Shown: piece after piece, positions 1-10,790 of the stretch
Numbering within the stretch: the first letter of the stretch is position 1
How the letters are laid out: each line of letters begins with the position of its first letter
Source of the DNA: Lonicera japonica
Taxonomy: Eukaryota; Streptophyta; Magnoliopsida; Dipsacales; Caprifoliaceae
Length of the DNA: 64,000 nucleotides
NCBI GenBank assembly: GCA_021464415.1
Contig: CM038467.1
Location: 65,911,159 to 65,975,158, forward strand
Reading direction: 5' to 3'
Notes under the pieces: generated by a model
What the model saw: only the letters and a program-made list of their open reading frames with translations
Databases searched by the model: none
Told to the model about the DNA's origin: nothing
Made by a program: the position numbers and the translations under genes

Positions 1-1470
1 TTTTCATTCATCCAACATCTTTTTACTTTTTTTGTTTATTCTCTTCAAACATCAATTATTATCTCTATTTAAATATTCAGGACTTGAATCAAAACGTATT
101 TAATTAAAAAAATTGAAAATTTTTAATTCAAAACTTTGAAAAAACAATATATTAATGTCCACCAATAGTAAACCTTATCCATTAGCTTAGAACAACAAAA
201 TAATATATATTACACTCACTATCACCTCTCAACAAAATTCAAAATAATTAATTCAAAATTAACACAAATCAATAAATCATATTCGTATTACAATGTCGAC
301 GCCCCGAGGTTTGGCTACAGGTCAAGTGCATAATACAAAGTAAATTAGATTTATTATGGGTTAAGTGCACTTTAGAACATTGTACTTTACACTAAATTTC
401 ATTTTGATCATTACCCATAATCATCGCACTTTTTGTGTTTCACGTTAATCATAGTAATTCACACCGTTAACAATTTGTTGATGAAATCCTACGTGACTCT
501 TTCAACTGATATTCCCCATTTATATTTTTCACGTAAGCTTCTGTCTCAATACTCTAACTCAGCAATTAACTAATCTGTTAAGGCAAATTCTATTTTATGA
601 AAGAGATTATACATGCAACATAGTGAACTTTTATGTTGTGATTCAACACGAGTAGGTCACAGTTTGCTACTCTTTTTTTTTACTACATCAGACTTTATCA
701 GTATATATATATATTTCTTTTTATGGTAGATTCAAATCTTTATTTGTCAAACCAAGTGCAAACAACATAGTTATCTGGTAAATAGAATCAATAAGTATAT
801 CATTTTCCAAAGTATATTAAAGAAATATTTTTCTGTCTCAAATTCAAAATTTAATTTTCTGTTTGGTCGTATATTTATGATTACAAAAGTTAAATATGGG
901 CTCTTAACTAGGATTATACAATACACTTACTGAGTGATCATTTTGTTGAGTTGCTATTTAACAGAGTAAGAGTGATACTGGGTGATCTTTCATAAGTAAT
1001 TTCAAGTTTTGCTATTGTTGAATGGACCCTCAAAATTTTGGTTTTTTTGTTTCTTAAAATTTTGAGTGTTTCTTTTTTTGGCATTTAAAGGTTTATCAGT
1101 TGATAAATTGCCACCTTGCATTACACAAAATCAAACTTAAATATTGCTTTTCACATAATTTTAAAAGGAAATTAATTATTAGAGTTGCAATACAGTGCTT
1201 AATGATGGCGCATTAATCAATTACCGCACTTTTTACTTTTTGACATTTTTTTTGAAGAAACGATATACATTTTTTTTAATTACACAAAGTATCTTTTATC
1301 ATGTATTCTTTTTTTTTCTTTCTTTTGATAGTGCCAGATGGCTTGAGCTATATTATAATGTTAAATGAAAATTAATTATCATTGTTAAATGCTGCAATAG
1401 ATCCAGTGCTTAATGATGGCACATCTATCAATTACCATGTTTTTTTACGTTATACATTGTTTTGCTCTAC
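1..1470. other. AT-rich non-coding stretch
   Basis: No gene is recognisable here. The only structure I see is a diverged direct repeat of about 60 bp: roughly 1168-1225 and 1370-1435 share the phrase cagtgcttaatgatggc followed by tatcaattacc or a close variant. Confidence 0.6.
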
Positions 1471-4400
1471 ACTAGGGTATGCCCGTACCGATTTGGTTAT
1501 AAACGTAGTGACTACGCTCAGAAACGCGTAATTAATACACCCAAGTGCAAGCAGTCAAGTTATAATATATATATACTTGGAAGTCCAAGGTCGAACCACA
1601 AGGAAGGAAGGTAATTATATTATTCTAGCTAAGCTTTCAACGGGAGAAAGAAGAAAAAAATTAAAAATAAAGAAAATATAATAAATTTTTTAGAATGGGA
1701 AAGAATAGAATAAGAAATTAAATTTTAAACTTAAAAGAAAATAAATAAATAAAAATAAATAAATAATTAAATAAAAATAAAATAAATAAATAAAGTAAGG
1801 ATAAAATAGGCAATAACTAAAATAAGTATCTAATAAAATGGGGAAAAGCGTTAAGAGTATTCATAGCTACGACACTACAGATAGTATGACCAACCGATTC
1901 AAGATATGACTGTTGACCTGCGTTCCTACTAATAATGAATGTCTTTAACTTATCAATTATTAAATACTAAAGTTCACGAGCATATCATGAGAAATGCATG
2001 ACAAGACTCATATAAGCTGCATGTAACTTTAGTTTTCAATAAGGGAACTTATGATTTTTTTACAAAAAATTGATTTTCACTTTGTAATGCTAGTGCATGA
2101 CAAAAACAAACTAAATTTAATCAATTTTAGTAAATATCAAAAGCCTAACTCATTCCTAAGGTTTGATTATGCGTATGCATGACATACGTCAACACCGTTC
2201 TTAAAAAGTCATTAAAAGCTAAAATTGGCACTATTTTGGTACCGATTCCGGAATGACACCAAAACAGCACCCGAAGCTCCCAAATTACTTAGATAACTAA
2301 CTCAACTCAATTATGGATAAGGACCGTCCTCTATTCAGCCTCATTAGGGTTTTAGTACAAAAATTCGTAATTTGAGATTTTTCGATTCTTTTGTCGAATA
2401 ATCGAGAAATAATCTTAAAAATTCATGTTTTTAACGCATGAAAGGTTACTATATTTTTTAGATTTATAAATTGACTTATAACCAATGAGAAATTCAAGTC
2501 ACAATCATAATTGAATCATATACTCACATTAGTTCGTTATGTTTTCGCTACAAACCCCTAACTACTAAATTATGATAGCATGTTGATAAAAATTAAACAA
2601 AACATGATAAATTCAAACACAAATTGATCAAACCTATTTATGAAATCTAATTGAATAAGCATGAAAAATTGTACAGCAATTGAAATTAAGGAACGATTAA
2701 TAAATAAAAAATACGATTTAAACAAATTACGAAAAAATAGCACACTGGCAGTCACAAAAATCACCTACTATTCTCACGAAACCTCAGGATTTGGATCCCA
2801 AAAATAGTAAGATTTTGTAAAAAAGATTATTGCGGTCGTTTTGATAGGTGGATTATCAAAATCGGTCAAGAAACGAGCAAGATATGATTAAAATACAAAA
2901 GCACATATTTTTAGGGTTCTATACGATATTATACAAAAAATTATATTAAAAATTATAAATTAAGCATGGATTTCAATCATCAATCACATTAAAACACATA
3001 ATTAACTAACAATCTAAGCATTAATGAGCATTAACTGAATGAAATTAAAAATAAAATTAAAAGAAAAGGAAACTTACAGTTACACAGTTATTGAAGAACT
3101 GTAATGGGACTTGCGCAAACTCAAATTGAAATAGACTTATACGACGTTTCTTCTTCAATAAAAGCCAAAAACTAAATGAAAATATCTCTCAGACAAAAAT
3201 AAAACATCGACTTCTTTCAAAATTCAAAATAAAACTAATTAATAAAATAAAATAAAATAAATAATAATAATCCAAAAGCTATTTTTAGCTTAAAACTTGT
3301 TGGCCGCGGGATTCGAATAGTGGACCAAGCATGAGTAGAGAGCTGGTCACTTGCCATCTAGGCTAAGGACCCCATTAAATAAATATTTGTATCATGAATT
3401 TAGGTATTTTTTCGCGCTCAAACCCAAGGTATTCTTTCACGCTCAAATCCAATTTACTGGCGTACTGATCGTATTTCTGCCATAACTTTGTACTCCAAAC
3501 TCCGATTGATACAAGGTTTTCGCCTACACGTGGCTAACTCAGAGATCTACAACTTCTATTTCTGGAGTTTTCTTCAAATTCTGCATGGATAAATACCAGA
3601 ATTGGCTAGAACATCAGCATTGCGCGCGGTGAATCTCTTCTTCATTAAAAAATTTCTCGGTTTGATTCAAATGATTTCTTTGCTTGGGACTGCTCTATTG
3701 GCTTCTCTTAGTCTCTTCCATTAACTTCCTTCATGCTTGAACTTGGAATTTTCTTCCGGTTCACATCTTGAACTCAATTCAGCTCCGAATTTGACTGACA
3801 ATGACTAACTTTAGGAGAATTTGCTTCTGGATTCGGTCTTGTTCATGTTTAACCTGTAAAAAGGTTATAATGCACTACAAACAAACATACTATCCCATTT
3901 CATGATTAAAGCTCAATTCTTATCAGTTTAGGATAATTAGAATCAAATTTATACATAGTAAGCCACCTAAATACGTATAAAAATGCAATATTTTGGCTTA
4001 ATCACATAGAAACGGACCGGTCTCATGTACTTTTTAATAAATGCGGTTTATATTTGCCTTTACTCGAACACGACCCAATAAACTATTTTGTGATTTTTTT
4101 TCAAATTTGTATATGATTTGATTTGTTATCGGGTAAGACACAACCCAATAGTTCCCGTTAAGTAGGCAAAAACAAATATGTACAAACTTTAACTTGATTT
4201 ATGTCATGTTGTTGTTTAACATGTAATTACGAAAATTCTAATTGATTACATCACAAACCAAAAAGTGGATCCTTAAATCGAGAAATCCTTATAAATTGTT
4301 TGGTAAATTTTAAATTTTTGAAATGACATTGTAAGAATTAATGTTGATGTACATTTATTTTAGAAACATTATTTGTGATGATTTCTTATTTTTAACAATT

Positions 4401-4619
4401 TCTTATCTTATGTAATAGTAATGAGGGTAAGCGAAAAATTATGTATGATAATTTTCAATGCACAATTGATTAACATCAATACGTCAAATATGGTATAAAA
4501 TAAAACATAAGCAGACAACTAAATATTATAACACAAGTTAAATAAAACTTAAATGTACAAAATATATATATATATATATATATTATTTTTTTGTGCCATC
4601 GACACAGGCATACCCTAGT
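1471..4619. mobile_element. 3.1-kb element with 13-bp terminal inverted repeats, superfamily unknown
   Basis: ACTAGGGTATGCC at 1471-1483 is matched by its exact reverse complement GGCATACCCTAGT at 4607-4619. I cannot identify a convincing target-site duplication: the left flank is ctctac and the right flank aatact. No transposase-like frame is present, only AT-rich sequence. The interior from about 1500 to 4000 looks like a separate repeat, with phrases such as cacccaagtgcaagcag near 1540 and gattccggaatgacacc near 2244. It is either a non-autonomous DNA transposon or a chance pairing of two copies of one repeat end. The superfamily is not assigned. Confidence 0.4.
3302..3373 (-). repeat. tRNA-derived SINE-like module
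   Basis: Read on the minus strand, this stretch has an A-box-like TAGCCTAGATGG and, about 35 bases later, a B-box-like TATTCGAATCC. This is the layout of an internal RNA polymerase III promoter as found in tRNAs and tRNA-derived SINEs. It does not fold as a proper tRNA in my reading. A degenerate SINE head or old tRNA relic is the likely explanation. Confidence 0.4.
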
Positions 4620-5900
4620 AATACTATAATTTGTAAAAAAAAATAAAATTATGTATTATTTCTTCAAAATGAGATATAGTACTATATACAACCTTAATAC
4701 AAGCATCCTCGTTTTTGCTTTTGCAATGTCAAATAGATTTTGTTGAATATCAGCTAACGTCTCATTTACTTGCTCAAACCAACATGGCCACCGAAATATC
4801 CACCTTAGCAAAATTGTCACAGCGAACTGCACATACCTTGAAGTAGTATTAAAAAACTAGATTATATTCCTTTGGATTAATCAACGCATAGCATTTACAC
4901 CAAAGTTCAAAAGAGTTTAGACAACAGTAGAAACATACTGGCCTTATTTTATTATTAGCCAAGTTTTCTTGGCCAATTTCAATCCGCAGGCAGTTCGGGC
5001 TGATCAAATAGAGAGGACAACTCGTGGGGCAAAGAGCAAAGAAAAAAAAGTAGTTGTTTCCCTTCGGATTTAGAGAAAAAGAACAAATAAATAAATATAT
5101 ATATTCACTAACCAGTTAATTCCAAAGAAAACTCTAGCCGAGGAAAGCAACCAAGATTCCTAATTAATTTAGTTACTAGCATGTAGAAGTCTCAATATAT
5201 TGATTATCATATTAGCACTCAAAATCCAGTTACAATAATTCAAATCCTAAGGATACCACAAAACACACATGGGAAAGCTAGGATCACACATGAAAATAAA
5301 AATGAACCATGAGGATAGGAATCTAAGACCTATTAGAAAATTAAGTCATCAACACATTGTCATAAATTGTGAATTTAGTGGTAAGTTTAGTTGACAAAAT
5401 ATAATCGATGCCAACATTGTGAGCTAACCACGTGATAAAGGGTGCATTTGTATTGACTATTAGTATCAAATTAGACACCTGGCTGCATTGTATCTCAGAA
5501 ATAATGTTGTTTAGTTATTGCAAGCAACATATTGCCATATATTTCATGAGTACAAAGTAACTAAACCTTTGTTGCGATTACCTTTGCCTGATTTTGCTTG
5601 TTCTCCCCCCTTTCTCATACGAAGTACATACATGTAAATGCCGAATCAAAATTTTGGATAGGGAACAACTATAACACTGCTGGAGAGGGCAAAATAGCTA
5701 ATGAACGTAATGTTTCTAATTTTATAGGGAAAACATAACACTAAAAGGCCAAATTTATAAATGCACACGTGCGAGAGTGGGATGAAAATATTTTCCCTGA
5801 CTTAAAGTGATAATTCCATTGGTGGATATAATTTGTACCAAATCTCACTCATAATAGGAGGTAAGACATCATAGATATCTGCAAATATGGGGAAGTAATT
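4620..5900. other. Non-coding stretch with one short copy of the P450 5' flank
   Basis: No gene seen. About 4638-4686 repeats, nearly exactly, the stretch at 8372-8420 in the 5' flank of the first P450 (aaattatgtattatttcttc followed by aaaatgagatatagtact). The rest is AT-rich without recognisable domains. Confidence 0.5.
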
Positions 5901-5907
5901 TTTTTTT

Positions 5908-6180
5908 TTACTCTTTTTTTATGGACGCAAGAGATGAGCTAATAGCCTGCAAATGGTCGCGGTATAGCTTGGTGGCCTTCGCATGTGCCAGTAACATGAT
6001 GTGCATAGTTGTGAGGTTCCATGTCGAAATTGCCAGCGGAGCAATTTCCCAAAGGTACAGAACAATGAGTGGGCGGGTACTGGGCCATTGCCCCACCATA
6101 TAAGCCATTTTTGCAAAAAGTTTCAGTTCGTTTATGCTAGTCCAGTACTTCATTCGATCACCAAAAGCTCTTGAAACAAA
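5908..6180 (-). CDS. Unidentified open frame, possible exon of an unknown gene
   Basis: A minus-strand open frame runs from a TAA end at 5908 and stays open to 6276. The protein-like part is the last 90 residues, including MAYMVGQWPSTRPLIVLYLW and a helical, charged tail ending in SLASIKKE. A plausible splice acceptor (ATTTCGCAG, read on the minus strand) lies near 6183, which would make this a last exon starting with KFVSRAF. Composition is less AT-biased than the surroundings, which supports real or recently real coding sequence. I do not recognise the family and find no convincing partner exons upstream (6.3-7.5 kb on this strand). It could be a captured gene fragment. Confidence 0.3.
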   Translation of the reverse strand, partial: FVSRAFGDRMKYWTSINELKLFAKMAYMVGQWPSTRPLIVLYLWEIAPLAISTWNLTTMHIMLLAHAKATKLYRDHLQAISSSLASIKKE

Positions 6181-6299
6181 TTTCTGCGAAATGAATAAAA
6201 TATTCTCTGCAAAAGTATATGTAGGAATAGCATTAATTTTTTTCCAAAATAAGAAGTAATGCAAAAGTATGTACAATTATAATATCTAGGCCCAGTTAA

Positions 6300-7960
6300 A
6301 AAAAAAGGAAGGGGTACAGGGCTAGGAGAATCGAACCTGTCAACATTGATAAAGAAGTAAATAGTTGTAATTGATAATGGCCTTTTTTTTAACTCAAATG
6401 AGAAATGGACATTACTGCATTAGGGGACTAAGCCAGGCTCCATATCTGTCCTCTAGTTCTTAGGGGAAGTCATGATGGTGAATGATCACAAATGGCTCAA
6501 TTCCTGTATCCAAACAGGCCCTTTACTACTTGTTCGTTTGATTGATTTTCTTTTAATTTGGACAAAAAGCATACAATATTTACTTATATATATATATATA
6601 TATATATTTCAAGTTGAACTTTTTTTTTAATTAACATCAAGTAGATTCAAAATGATGTTACTTATTTTTTCAAGAGGTAAAATAAAAATTCAAAACACAC
6701 AAACAAGGCAAGTTGAATTCAGCTATTTAAGTTAATAAATATCATTCAATAACTATCGCTTACATATAAAAATTCTCACATACCCACACACACATATATA
6801 TATAGAGAAATAACAAAAAGTTGTCTAACATCAGGCAAAAACAAAAGTTGCAGAAAGAGAGCGAATAATGGACATTATTGTGTTCAGTGTGAGGATTGAC
6901 TCTTCATTCATTAGAGAAATCACTCTGGTTGTTAATCCAAACTATGATAATTATGTGTTCAGTGTGAGGATGAAAATGAAAATTAGTTGAAAGTAAAATA
7001 GTTAATCTACCTAGATAACTAATTGGTGGTTGATCCAAACTAAGAAAAAAATGCAAGTAATTTCAACATCTCAATCAATCAGTTCTATGCAAGAATACCA
7101 TCACAGTAAAGACTAAGAGACCAATTAGCAGCAATAACACTTTCAAGCTCGATATTGATTATAAATTTCCAGCACATCAATATAATCTTAGTGACACCAC
7201 TAGATTGCATTTACATGTTTGTAATAACAATCACATAAACCCCAAACACCAAAAATCATATAACAATAGAACATCAATTACATAAACCCCAAACACCAAA
7301 AATCACCTTTATCTTTGTATGAAAGCTCCTCATTGATAACACAGTAAATTTTCTTCTTCGTCTCTTTCTCACTGAAAACAAAAAACAAAAGCATCATAAT
7401 AAGAACATAGCACATATACATACAAAAGCAATAATCCTCATACCCTTATACCCCGACCCCCTCCCTTTCTCGCCTATGGTGTGCAAAAAAAAAAGGAACC
7501 AACGAAAATACAATCATACCTCCAGATTCCAGGGCTCGGATTTGATGGAAAAAGGAACTAACGAGGGGCTTCAAAACGTAGAAGAGGAACTAGTGCTCAG
7601 ATTTGATATAGAAGGGAACCAACGAGGTGCTTGATGGGAGAGAGTAATTACGAAGAGGGAGCCCAAATTTGTTGAACTATGGCATAAATTTGATAAGCAC
7701 TTAGCATAGAAATAGAGAATGAGAGATATCATGATGCGGAAGAAAGTGGTGGTGGTGGTGGTGGTGATGGTGGCCGGAGTTCAAGGGGTGATGGTGGGAT
7801 TTGGGGCATGGGCGGGGCAAAGAAGTGGAGACACAGAGATTTCAACGATGTTGGGATATATTTTGTGAGATTGAAAATTTCAAAAGTAGCGAGTGAAATG
7901 AAAAAAAAAAATTAGAGGGAACCCAAAATTTTTTGTTCAGGGAATGAGTCATTAATTCGT
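6300..7960. other. Non-coding stretch with simple repeats
   Basis: Contains a (TA)n run near 6587-6608, a GGT-rich microsatellite at about 7745-7772 and a local direct repeat of cataaaccccaaacaccaaaaatca near 7235 and 7281. No gene is recognisable. Confidence 0.5.
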
Positions 7961-7964
7961 TATA

Positions 7965-8204
7965 ATTTGTGACCGATCAAAATAGTCACAAAGGCTAACG
8001 GTGTAAGTTAAACTCTTTGTTACTGTTATTGGTAGTCATAATAAATACTAATATTTGTGACTGCCATTAACAGTCATAAATATTCAAAACTATGACTATT
8101 TGACGTTTGTGACTGTCTTTGACAGTCATAAGTATTATGACTGCCAATAACAGTCAAAAATGCAGCGAGTTCAAAAGTCATAAAATCCTAATTTTGGTGT
8201 AGTG
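7965..8204 (+). mobile_element. Orphan right end of a CACTA-type element
   Basis: The sequence ends in TTTTGGTGTAGTG at 8192-8204, the signature right terminus of CACTA (En/Spm) transposons. The 200 bases before it carry repeated short motifs of the type GTGACTG and GACAGTCATAA in both orientations, as expected for subterminal transposase-binding repeats. The base after the end begins the block shared with 43.34 kb, so insertion at this point is credible. I found no matching CACTACACC left end inside the window, so the left part is lost or lies further left. Confidence 0.5.
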
Positions 8205-8207
8205 TTT

Positions 8208-9432
8208 GGTACCCTAGTGTTTGAAACTTATTGCTTACGTTTAAATATATATATATATATATGTTTGAAACTTATTGCCCTAATGGTTTGTCCACCACTA
8301 AATTCCTGTGGAGAATCGATTCATTTGCAAATTTTCTTGAACCAGAGATAGGTTCAGTTCCACTTATAATTTTTAAAAAAATAAAATTATGTATTATTTC
8401 TTCAAAATGAGATATAGTACTCTAAAATTAAACCAAAAATTTGTATAAAAAGGTCAAAATTATTCCGTAATAAATGACGTAAAAGGTAATAATATAATAC
8501 TATAAAGTAGAGATGGAATTTAATTAACCATCATGAATATCACATTTTTAAATTGTCAATTTAAAACTTTGTTTATAAGGTAGTTCAAGATGCTCTCAAC
8601 TAACAAACTAGCTAGCCTATACTTTTATTAATCTTTTATTAAATTATATATATATACAAATCCAGACGCTTTAAATTAAATTTATTTTGTCTGTGGTTAC
8701 TTGCATCCCTATTATTGAAGACAAATCTTTCAAAATTGACAACGTATGACTTAAAAATAATTGAAGCTGGTCCGCCATACTTGACTTTCTCTTGATGAAC
8801 AGATTCTCTACTCAATTGTTTCGCAATTACACTAGCTTTTCAAGATTATTAGAATATTTTATCTATTTGTAAACTCAATTGTTGTAAACGAAATTTACTT
8901 GAAAGAATATTTTGATGCACATAATTCTTTTTCATTATTTAAACTTTGTCTGAGTTTAGAAGTAAATTTCATGCAATTTTGGACTGTAAATATATATTTT
9001 TAAAACAGGTTAGGGTCACTTTAAAATTTAAAATAAATTTTGTTAGCTAATTACTATTTCAATTTTCAACTTTTTTTTATTACTTTTGTAGTAATTTTTA
9101 TTTAATAATATGGAATTCTCGCTCGATTTCAAGATTAGTACCACTTTGAGTAGAATGGTAGGAGTTTTTTAAATGTTTAATTTTAAATTTACTTTTAAGT
9201 TTAGTTAAAACTGTTTTTCAATTCGATTTGTATGCGGTATGTATGCGGTACACTATTTTTACAATTTTTCAAAAAATATAATTTTTGTTTACTATTCATT
9301 TCTTAAAGTTTTTCTAAAATACAAAAAAAAAAATTAAATTAATTTAAATGAAAATTTGAAACCAAACATAAAAATACTGATGCATATTCACTCTTTGGCA
9401 CACATTTTGTTTTTATCTCTAATCCTAAGTGC

Positions 9433-9466
<34 letters not shown>

Positions 9467-10720
9467 CAAAAACAATACACACAAACAAAACAAAACGAAC
9501 ACGTCACACACTTCTCACTAGCTTCCACTTTGTTAATCATATTATTTATTACTTATTTCTTTTTTTTTTTTCATTGTATTTACAACTGACTATATTCAAA
9601 TTTATAATCTAAAAAACTCCGTTTGTGAACAAGATAAAAATTTATTTTTAAATCTATTGATTTTTGTGAAAAGTTAAAAAAATAAGTTGAAACCCGTGGT
9701 GAGGAAGAAATATTTTATGCGAGGAAGAAATTTTTCCACAAAATATAAATAAGATGGAGAACATACACTCATAAAAATAAACTTGTGATGGGTATCTTAA
9801 CATCGCTCAACTTATTTTTCAACTTCTTACAAAAATCAGCATATTTTATTAGAATTTTCCATTTTATTATCAAACAAAGCCTTCAAATTTAAATAAATAT
9901 TTTAGCAGGACAATCCACCTAGCTCTAAATTAAATTAAATTTGTTTTGTGACTCTCTCTTGAACAAATATTCTTTGGCAACTCAACTCCCCCATTCTGAT
10001 CAAAATTCTCTACTCCATCAAAAATAAGTTTTATAATCACTACATCTATTACAAATAAAAGACCCATTTCAATAATTACTGAAGCAAAATTTGTTAATAT
10101 TGAGAATCAAATTTGGATTTTTCAAATTTAAACTTAAATTTAATTGGGAAATTACACATTTCAAATTCCAATAAATAATTTTTATTTAACAACATGGGTT
10201 TCTTTCTCGATTTTAAAATTAATACCACTTTTAATATAACTGGCAAATCTACATATAAAGTAAATATTTATATAATGCTAAGGCTAGTTCTTCGATCTTT
10301 CTCTCACTTTAATTATTTTTTATATTTTTTTATATTTATTTCATCTTTTCATTATACATAAGCTAGTCTAAAATCTTTAGATTCAGATAAATTTTTTAGC
10401 ACTAGACAATCCATGCGCTTGCTATAAACTTATTAACTTCTTTTGTTTTAGTTGATTATTTATCCCCTACTTGGAAGCCAGTTTCCCACCTATCTAATCA
10501 TTGGATGATGACTCTAAGACCCCTCGCCACTCCATCAAAAATTCTAAAATAAGAAGGTTCCGGTCTCCTGGCTATGAAAATGACATTTAAAGTCTTAATT
10601 GGAGATGAATGAATTAAATATTGTAAATATCAACAAATATAGCTAACATAGTTTGCAAATAATATATATATATATGTGTGTGTGTGTGTATTTATGAGCG
10701 CAATATAGTGCTCTCGTTGC
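8208..10720 (+). repeat. Duplicated 5' flank of the first P450 (block U1)
   Basis: Long stretches match 43343-47150 upstream of the second P450 in the same order and orientation. Examples are gtttgaaacttattgcttac near 8219, atggaatttaa and cttgactttctcttgatgaa near 8780. The copies differ by indels: the 43-47 kb copy carries an extra stretch around 44.52-45.16 kb. Block U1 also contains an internal repeat: about 9090-9150 resembles about 10170-10230. An (ATA)n microsatellite lies at about 9437-9462. No gene is seen within it. Confidence 0.8.
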
Positions 10721-10721
10721 C

Positions 10722-10729
10722 TATAAATA
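10722..10729 (+). promoter_or_regulatory. TATA box of the first CYP716 gene
   Basis: TATAAATA lies 69 bases before the ATG. The same box at the same distance precedes the second gene, and the 70 bases between are almost identical in both. A TG microsatellite at about 10675-10690 lies just upstream here and is missing in the other copy. Confidence 0.7.
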
Positions 10730-10790
10730 GAAGCCAAATTCAATTCAAAACTCATCTCTCACTAAACACTACTCACCCATTAAACAAAAG

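Noticed and set aside
4562..4582. (TA)n tracts here and at several other places
   Set aside because: Ordinary microsatellites of AT-rich plant DNA.
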